From Planctomycetota bacterium (GTDB taxonomy: Bacteria; Planctomycetota; UBA1135; UBA2386), in the NCBI GenBank assembly GCA_020425885.1, contig JAGQRA010000089.1, positions 1-10,973 of the forward strand: 10,973 nucleotides of DNA, written 5' to 3'. Below, piece after piece: positions 1 to 5,120 of this stretch. The position numbers and the translations under genes were made by a program. The notes below the pieces were generated by a model, which searched no databases, was not told where the DNA came from, and was given only the letters and a program-made list of their open reading frames with translations. Positions within the stretch are counted from its first letter, which is position 1. Each line of letters starts with the position of its first letter.

Positions 1-1124
1 CTCCTCGAGAAGAACACCGGCGAGTTCGTGCTCCTCGGTTGCTCGCAGCCCGAAGCGACCGGCCAGCGCCCGCGCACGCCGGGCCGCAGCTGCCGAGCGC
101 CGGTCACGGTGCGGATCGGACTCGTGTAGTTCCATGATGGCAGACCGGTCGCGGCGGTCGTGTTGGCGAACGACACCGTCCTGCTTCGCGAACCCGCCTG
201 CGTGAGGTCGGTGCTGCCCGGCAGTTCGAGCGTGAACGTGTAGCCCATGCTGACGCCGGCGAAATACGTCCCGTACAGGAACGTCGTCGTGTTGTAGTAG
301 CAGGTCGCGTTCGCCGAACCCTCGAAGTAGAGATCGATCGACTGGAGCTCGCCGTAGGACGGATTGAACTTCGGCAGCGAGAGCGTCACCGCACGCGTGT
401 CGGTCCGGGTCTCGACCGCCGTCGCCGACTCGATCGGGAACGTGAAGCTCGCGACCGTCATGGTGCCCTCGCTCCACGTGCCGGTCCCGTAGGCCGGCAC
501 GTAGCGATAGGTCACATGAACGGCCGACGACGCCGAGCCGGCGAACTGGTAGTGGAAGTCGGCCTGTCCGGACACGCTCTGCAGGTAGCTCTGCGACATC
601 GTGAACGCGACGGTGCCGGTGCCGATGTACGACGTCATGTCGATTCCAGTCATCCGGCGCGTGCCGCTGTTGGCCGGCACCGACGGCAGGGTGAGCAGGA
701 CCGATCCGGTGCCGGGCACCGACCGTGAGGCCGACCGGCTCGCGGACACGTCGAGCGTCGTGCTCCCCGGCACGACCAGCGATGTCTGCACCGACAGCGA
801 CGCGGTGCCGGTGCGGGACAGCGTGCTCGCGATCTCCTGACTGAGGGTCACGCCGGTCGCGGCGTTCGTCGTGTGCCTGACGTCCACCGATACCAGGGTG
901 CCGATCGACGGGTCGAACTGCGGCAGCTGGAACGTCGCGGTGCGCGTATCCGTTCGGCTGTGTGCGACCGAGGTCTGGGACGCCGGAAACGACAGCGCGG
1001 CGGACACGGGGTCGGTGTGCGTCAGGGATTCCTGCGCGACTGCGGCGTCGAACGAGAGCAGGGCCGCCAGGACCGTCACGACGGTGGCTGGTCGGCAGGA
1101 CGAGGACGGAAGGTAGATGTTCAT
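1..1124 (-). CDS. Secreted protein with two choice-of-anchor E-like domains (3' end beyond window)
   Basis: The reading frame runs from ATG at 1124 to the left edge without a stop, giving 374 visible residues. Residues 1-30 form a signal peptide (hydrophobic core VVTVLAALLSF, likely cleavage after AVA at 30). Two similar Ser/Thr-rich, Cys-poor segments follow. Each has an R-T-D-T-R element, then a 'LPQFDPSIGTLVSV' or 'LPKFNPSYGELQSI' motif, then a 'PGST' turn and an 'LPS...TG' element. The F-[DN]-P-S-x-G-x-L motif is typical of choice-of-anchor E domains, which occur in exported proteins that often end in a sorting signal. I therefore infer a surface or extracellular beta-rich protein; no enzymatic residues are visible. 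No clear Shine-Dalgarno precedes the start, which is chosen for the signal peptide. The second domain loses similarity to the first near position 99, so the last 30 or so visible residues may not be authentic (see findings). Family fairly sure, role unknown. Confidence 0.8.
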   Translation of the reverse strand, partial: MNIYLPSSSCRPATVVTVLAALLSFDAAVAQESLTHTDPVSAALSFPASQTSVAHSRTDTRTATFQLPQFDPSIGTLVSVDVRHTTNAATGVTLSQEIASTLSRTGTASLSVQTSLVVPGSTTLDVSASRSASRSVPGTGSVLLTLPSVPANSGTRRMTGIDMTSYIGTGTVAFTMSQSYLQSVSGQADFHYQFAGSASSAVHVTYRYVPAYGTGTWSEGTMTVASFTFPIESATAVETRTDTRAVTLSLPKFNPSYGELQSIDLYFEGSANATCYYNTTTFLYGTYFAGVSMGYTFTLELPGSTDLTQAGSRSRTVSFANTTAATGLPSWNYTSPIRTVTGARQLRPGVRGRWPVASGCEQPRSTNSPVFFSR

Positions 1125-1212
1125 GGCTCGGGCAATCGGAGAGAGGGAACCGCCGGCGACGTGCCGGGGCTCTCATGGCTCGACGTCAGCCAGGCCGGAC
1201 GGGGGCAAGAAT

Positions 1213-1230
1213 GGCCCGAGAAAACGGGCC
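1213..1230 (-). terminator. Hairpin with T-containing tail, candidate terminator of the DUF2089 gene
   Basis: GGCCCG (1213-1218) and CGGGCC (1225-1230) form a perfect 6-bp G+C stem around a 6-base loop, which is TTTTCT when read on the minus strand. On that strand the stem is followed by ATTCTT (1212-1207). This lies about 100 bases after the DUF2089 stop and before the next minus-strand start at 1124. It fits a weak intrinsic terminator, but the T-tract is short. Confidence 0.4.
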
Positions 1231-1262
1231 GGCTGCGTCCCGGATCGAGGCCAGTTCCGAAT

Positions 1263-1316
1263 GCCCGTGGGTTGCCGGATCACGGGCACCGGCGCCGGTG
1301 GCCCGATCTACCCGTG
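1263..1316 (-). other. Overlapping inverted repeats (possible alternative hairpins)
   Basis: Several inverted repeats overlap here. CGGGC+ACCGGC (1283-1293) pairs with GCCGGT, one unpaired base, then GCCCG (1294-1305). The centre is a perfect 14-base palindrome (1287-1300), CACCGGCGCCGGTG. CACGGGC (1281-1287) can instead pair with GCCCGTG at 1263-1269, and CACGGG (1281-1286) with CCCGTG at 1311-1316. The pairings are mutually exclusive. The site is just downstream of the DUF2089 stop, so it could be a terminator or mRNA-end structure, or chance pairing in G+C-rich DNA. There is no T-run. Confidence 0.35.
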
Positions 1317-1329
1317 CAGGTGAGTCACG

Positions 1330-1824
1330 CTATTCACTGCTGTCGGACGCCGGCAGCGGCTGCGGCAGGCCCAACAGCGACTGCACCAACTGCACCGCCT
1401 GACTGCCGGTGATCGAGCCGCCCTCGAGCGCGTCGAGGATCTCCTCCTTCTCGCGGTGCGCCGCTTCGATCTCGGCGCGCAACGTGGCGATGCTGTCGTC
1501 GAGCAACCGTCGGACCTTCGGGTACGAACACGACAACGCCTTCTGGGTCTGCGTCAGACTGCCGCTGCCGAGCAGGAACGCGTCGACGAAGCGCGCCTGT
1601 TCTTCCGGCAGGCGGGCGACGAGCGGGATCGACAGCTGCCCGCTGACGGTCGTGCCGCATCGCCAGCAGCGCTCGCCACCGACAGCGATGCTCGGCCGAG
1701 ATAAGGCCGGCACGCTCGCCGGGCCTTGATCGCGCACAGTTCGATCGCGGCGCTCCCTTCCCGGTGGAGGCCAGCACGGAACTCGAGGTTGATCCGCGCC
1801 AGCCCGGACGCTCGAGAACGGCAT
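1330..1824 (-). CDS. DUF2089 family protein with HTH-like region and partial zinc ribbon
   Basis: A predicted small DNA-binding regulator of the DUF2089 family. Numbering from ATG at 1824 (164 aa), residues 48-63 carry the second half of the usual N-terminal zinc ribbon: I-A-V-G-G-E-R-C-W-R-C-G-T-T-V-S, with C53 and C56. Residues 67-84 match the family's L/P-E-E-x-x-F-x-x-x-F-L block. Residues 88-112 (G-S-L-T-Q-T-Q-K-A-L-S-C-S-Y-P-K-V-R-R-L) match the HTH-like S-Y-P-T-V-R-x-x-L-D signature. Residues 115-150 are a charged helix plus the I-L-D-A-L-E-x-G-x-I motif seen in longer members. Where family members have the first C-P-x-C-G there is V-P-A-L-S-R (38-43), so two zinc ligands are missing. 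Residues 1-37 do not resemble the family. In-frame GTG codons at 1737 and 1713 are alternative starts, and the frame is open back to GTG 1848. The gene follows the ELWxxDGT gene closely and is probably co-transcribed with it. Family secure, start uncertain, DNA target unknown. Confidence 0.85.
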   Translation of the reverse strand: MPFSSVRAGADQPRVPCWPPPGRERRDRTVRDQGPASVPALSRPSIAVGGERCWRCGTTVSGQLSIPLVARLPEEQARFVDAFLLGSGSLTQTQKALSCSYPKVRRLLDDSIATLRAEIEAAHREKEEILDALEGGSITGSQAVQLVQSLLGLPQPLPASDSSE

Positions 1825-1848
1825 ACCACACAATCCAGGCCCCCCCAC

Positions 1849-4800
1849 TCACCGCCCGAGCGTCGACAGCACGCCGTTGCTGAGATCCCACGCCGCTGGC
1901 GACGTGGTCGGCGTGATCGCCACCTGGCTGGCCATGCGGGTGCCGAGCAGCGCCGACGCGTTGGGGACGCTGATCGCGAACTGTGCGGCGCCGCTGCCCA
2001 CCGTCGCCGGCCCGACGAACGACGAGGTCGCCGGATCGATATGGAACCAGCAGCTGCCGATCGCCAGCTGCGGCTCCACCGGCGCCAGCCCGACGAACCA
2101 CCAGGCGAAGGACCCCGACGCGATGTCAGTGCAATCGGCCAGTACCGAGGCACCCAGAACCGGATCGGCGACGGTGAGCCGCGGCGCCGAACGGCCGCCG
2201 GTGCACGCAGTGCCGAGCGGCGTCGTCGTGGCGCCGAGGTCGATCCCCCACAGCTCGAATCCCGTCGCGCCGTCATCGGCCGCGAACAGCATCGCGTTGC
2301 CGAAGGCGACGCCGACCGGCAGCGCCTGCAGCGCCGCCGGGTAGGCAACGGCGACCGTCGATGCCGGCGTGCCCGCCGTTCGATACAGGGTGGTGCCGAG
2401 CGTATTCTGGGCGAAGAACCAGGCGTAGCGCGACCCCGAGACCAACGGCCGGGAGACCGTGCCGGCCGCCGCACCGGGCATCGAATCGACGAGCATCATG
2501 GTGCCGGCGGCGGTGCCGTCGCTGACCCAGATCTCCTGCCCCGAGGCCGACGTCGTCGCCTGGAACAGGACGCGATCGCCGAACGCGACGAAGTCGCCGT
2601 AGCTGGCACCGGCGGAGCCGAGTTCGAGATCGAGCACCAGCCCGGTGCCGGCCGCGGTGCCGTCGGTCAGCCACAGCTCCTGCCCGTGGACGCCATCGTC
2701 GGCGCGGAACACGGCCGCGTGGCCGATCCGGGTGATGCCGCTCGGCGCGCTGTCGGCGGTGCCGGGGTTGATGTCGAGAACCTGCTGTGTGCCGAGCGGA
2801 GAGAGGTCGCTGATCCACAGCTCGCGGCCGGTCGCCGTCGTCGCGGCCGAGAACAGCAGGCGATCACCGAACGCGGCCAGCTCCGCGGGAGCCGACGCCA
2901 AGGGACCCGGCTCGACGTCGATCACGAAGCGGCCGCCGCCGTCATGGGCGACGAGCTCGCGGCCGGTCGCCGCCGTGTCCGCCGCAAAGCAGAGCCACTT
3001 GCCGAGCACGACGAGACCCGTCGGGCTCGAACCGGCAGCACCCGGCACCAGATCGAACAGCACGTTCGTCGAAGCCGCAGTGCCGTCGCTGACGAACGGC
3101 TCGCGGCCGGCCACCGGATCGTCGGCGACGAACGCCAGCCGGCCGTTCCAATCGACGGCTTCGGCGATGTTGGCGGCGGCGAGCCCGGGCGCGATGTCGC
3201 GCACGATCGCAGCCGTGCCGCTGCCGTCGAGCGCCCACAGCTCGCGGCCCCTGGTGCCGTCGTCCGCGGTGAAGAACACGTGCGGACCGGCGCGCGTGAT
3301 CAGCTGCGGAATGCTGCCGGCGGGCCCCGGGGCGATGTCGGTGATCCTGATCGTGCCGGCGGTCGAACCATCGGTGGACCAGAGTTCGCGACCGGTCGCA
3401 CCGTCGTCGGCCGTGAACAGGATCCGCGCGTAGTCGTTGGTCAGGTTTGCCGGCGCCGACGAGTTCGGCGTGCCCGAGCCGGTGGCGATGTCGATCAATT
3501 GCGTCGTTCCCGCGACCGTGCCGTCGGACCGCCACGGCTCGCGGCCGGTGACGCCGTCATCGGCGCCGAAGTAGACGCGCCCGCCGAGCTCGGCCATCGT
3601 GCTCAGGACCTGGCCGAAGGCGCTGCCGGTCGGATGGATGTCCCGCACCAACGCCGCCCCCGCGGTCGTCCCGAGCCACAGTTCCTTGCCGAGCGGTGAC
3701 TGCGCCTGGAAGAACGCATCGTTGCCGCGCGCGGTGAACTGCTGCGGGTTCGACCAGGCGAGGCCCGGGGCGATGTCGGCGAGCTGCGTCGCCATGAAGT
3801 ACGGCCAACGCGTGACGTACGACTCGCGGCCGAACACCGAGTTCGACGCCGAGAAGTAGAGGTTGCTGCCGGCGACGGTCAGATCGCGAGGGAACGAACT
3901 GCCCGCCCCCGCTTCGATCTGTCCGGCCATGGCGGTGCCGCCGGCGGTGCCATCGCTCCACCACAGCTCGTTGCCGGCGCCGATGTCGGTCGCGGCGAAG
4001 AAGACGCGGTTGTCATGGTAGGTGATGTAGGTCGGATTGCCGGACCCGGTGCCGTTGAGGTCGATGACCTGGCTCGTGCCGGCGAGCGTGCCGTCGGTGA
4101 CGAACAGCTCCTGGCCGCCGCTCGTCGCCGTCGACGCCGAGAACACGACGCGGGCGCCCAAGTTGGGCAGCACCGCCGCGCACAGCCAGCGCGGATGGGT
4201 CGCGCCGAGCGGGTTGAAGTCGATGACGTGCGTGCCGGCGGTGGTGCCGTCGCTGATCCAGAGACGGCTGCCGCCGCCGTCGTTGGCGTCGAACACGACC
4301 TCGTTGCCGAGGGCGACCGCGTACTCCGTCAGCGAGCCTCCGGGGCCGATGCTGATGTCGCGGACGAGCGTGGTCGTCGCCGCGGTTCCCTGGCTGGTCC
4401 AGAGCTCCTTGCCGTTGCCGGGTGTGGTGCAGAAGAACACGACCCGGTTGCCGAGATCGACGATGTGCTCGGGGAAGCTGCCGGCCGTTCCCGGGTCGAG
4501 ATCGGCGACCAGCCTGGTGCCGGCCGGCGTGCCGTCGCTGCGCCAGAGTTCGCGACCGGTGGCCGCTTCGCTGGCGGCGAACCAGAGCTCGTTACCGACC
4601 GGGGTCGCCCATTCGATCAGCGCCTCGCCGCCGACGAACGGCCGCAGCAGGTGGGTACCGGCGGCGGTGCCGTCGCTCGCGAACAGCGCCGGCCCGACCC
4701 CCGGGTCATCGGCCGAGAAGAACAGCTTGTTGCCGACCGTGACGAAGTTGCGGGCGTTCGACGACGGCACGTTGGCGAAGCCCGGCCGGATGTCGGCGAC

Positions 4801-4878
4801 CAGCGCCGGGCCTTGCGGACAGAGGGTGAGGGCCGGCAGAAGCGCGGCGAACGAACAGCTGATCAGGCGGTATTGCAT
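1849..4878 (-). CDS. Secreted ELWxxDGT repeat protein, 18 repeats
   Basis: This 1009-residue exported protein consists almost entirely of ELWxxDGT repeats. Residues 1-20 form a signal peptide (ISCSFAALLPALTL core). The ELW-equivalent motifs start near residues 65, 110, 158, 206, 257, 304, 352, 399, 447, 498, 546, 593, 641, 686, 734, 782, 830 and 875, a period of about 48. A full unit reads roughly D-I-x-P-G-x-x-x-S-x-P, a G-x-x-x-x-F-x-A-x-D-x-x-x-G-x-E-L-W strand and S-D-G-T-x-A-G-T-x-L-V. Residues 893-1009 form a different C-terminal domain with Trp-rich (SFAWWFVG) and Cys-containing segments, ending L-S-N-G-V-L-S-T-L-G-R. ATG 4878 is chosen because GGAG lies 5 bases upstream and a signal peptide follows; an in-frame GTG at 4917 adds 13 non-signal residues. 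The periodic strands suggest beta-propeller-like blades (inference). The family has no established enzymatic role; a surface binding or structural role is likely. The DUF2089 gene follows directly. Confidence 0.93.
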   Translation of the reverse strand: MQYRLISCSFAALLPALTLCPQGPALVADIRPGFANVPSSNARNFVTVGNKLFFSADDPGVGPALFASDGTAAGTHLLRPFVGGEALIEWATPVGNELWFAASEAATGRELWRSDGTPAGTRLVADLDPGTAGSFPEHIVDLGNRVVFFCTTPGNGKELWTSQGTAATTTLVRDISIGPGGSLTEYAVALGNEVVFDANDGGGSRLWISDGTTAGTHVIDFNPLGATHPRWLCAAVLPNLGARVVFSASTATSGGQELFVTDGTLAGTSQVIDLNGTGSGNPTYITYHDNRVFFAATDIGAGNELWWSDGTAGGTAMAGQIEAGAGSSFPRDLTVAGSNLYFSASNSVFGRESYVTRWPYFMATQLADIAPGLAWSNPQQFTARGNDAFFQAQSPLGKELWLGTTAGAALVRDIHPTGSAFGQVLSTMAELGGRVYFGADDGVTGREPWRSDGTVAGTTQLIDIATGSGTPNSSAPANLTNDYARILFTADDGATGRELWSTDGSTAGTIRITDIAPGPAGSIPQLITRAGPHVFFTADDGTRGRELWALDGSGTAAIVRDIAPGLAAANIAEAVDWNGRLAFVADDPVAGREPFVSDGTAASTNVLFDLVPGAAGSSPTGLVVLGKWLCFAADTAATGRELVAHDGGGRFVIDVEPGPLASAPAELAAFGDRLLFSAATTATGRELWISDLSPLGTQQVLDINPGTADSAPSGITRIGHAAVFRADDGVHGQELWLTDGTAAGTGLVLDLELGSAGASYGDFVAFGDRVLFQATTSASGQEIWVSDGTAAGTMMLVDSMPGAAAGTVSRPLVSGSRYAWFFAQNTLGTTLYRTAGTPASTVAVAYPAALQALPVGVAFGNAMLFAADDGATGFELWGIDLGATTTPLGTACTGGRSAPRLTVADPVLGASVLADCTDIASGSFAWWFVGLAPVEPQLAIGSCWFHIDPATSSFVGPATVGSGAAQFAISVPNASALLGTRMASQVAITPTTSPAAWDLSNGVLSTLGR
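2209..4797 (-). repeat. Tandem array of 18 diverged ~144-bp ELWxxDGT coding repeats
   Basis: Inside the gene the DNA repeats with a period of about 144 bases (48 codons). On the plus strand each unit shows variants of 'gtgccgtcgctgatccagagctc', that is, the complement of the codons for ELWxSDGT. Copies are diverged, not recent identical duplications. Copies 7 (residue 352) and 8 (399) have lost the D-G-T triplet, copy 13 (641) has lost the Trp and the second G-T, and copies 1 and 17 lack the ELW tripeptide (ALF, TLY). Confidence 0.85.
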
Positions 4879-4883
4879 CGGTG

Positions 4884-4887
4884 CTCC
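4884..4887 (-). promoter_or_regulatory. Shine-Dalgarno for the ELWxxDGT gene
   Basis: GGAG on the minus strand, separated by 5 bases (CACCG) from ATG 4878. It is one of only two convincing ribosome-binding sites in the window, and it decides for ATG 4878 over the in-frame GTG at 4917. Confidence 0.55.
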
Positions 4888-4976
4888 GGGTGGTTGCCGC
4901 CAGGCGCGGCGGACCACCGGGAAGCGATGCGGCGCCCATCGAGCGCACAGTGTTTCCGCGGGACCGACGAATGCCC

Positions 4977-4992
4977 CGGACCTACGGGTCCG
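4977..4992 (-). other. Small hairpin between the kinase and ELWxxDGT genes
   Basis: CGGACC (4977-4982) and GGTCCG (4987-4992) form a 6-bp stem with a 4-base loop (CGTA on the minus strand). It sits in the 242-base gap between the kinase stop (5121) and the ELWxxDGT start (4878). No T-tract follows, so it may be a factor-independent pause, a leader element of the repeat gene, or chance. A perfect 10-base palindrome, CTCGCGCGAG (5111-5120), directly abuts the kinase stop. No convincing -35/-10 promoter was seen in the gap. Confidence 0.25.
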
Positions 4993-5120
4993 CCCGCCGT
5001 CGACCGCCGGCCGCAGCCCAGGCAGCGGCGCGTCGAGGCCATGTCGTCACGCTGGCTCCCGGACAGGGCAACGGCTCACTGCTGACGGGGCGTGTACGGA
5101 CAAGGCGGACCTCGCGCGAG

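Noticed and set aside
516..1412. Several overlapping plus-strand open frames opposite the choice-of-anchor E-like gene
   Set aside because: They compete with each other and with a minus-strand gene that has a signal peptide and two recognisable domains.
1726..3699. A 657-codon plus-strand open frame opposite the ELWxxDGT gene
   Set aside because: It is Arg/Ala/Gly-rich with no domain. The minus strand encodes a clear repeat protein with signal peptide over the same bases. Long antisense frames are expected in G+C-rich repetitive genes.
4815..4878. Possible lipoprotein signal (L-T-L-C at residues 17-20) in the ELWxxDGT protein
   Set aside because: The residue before Cys is Leu, not the small residue required by a lipobox, so an ordinary signal peptide is preferred.
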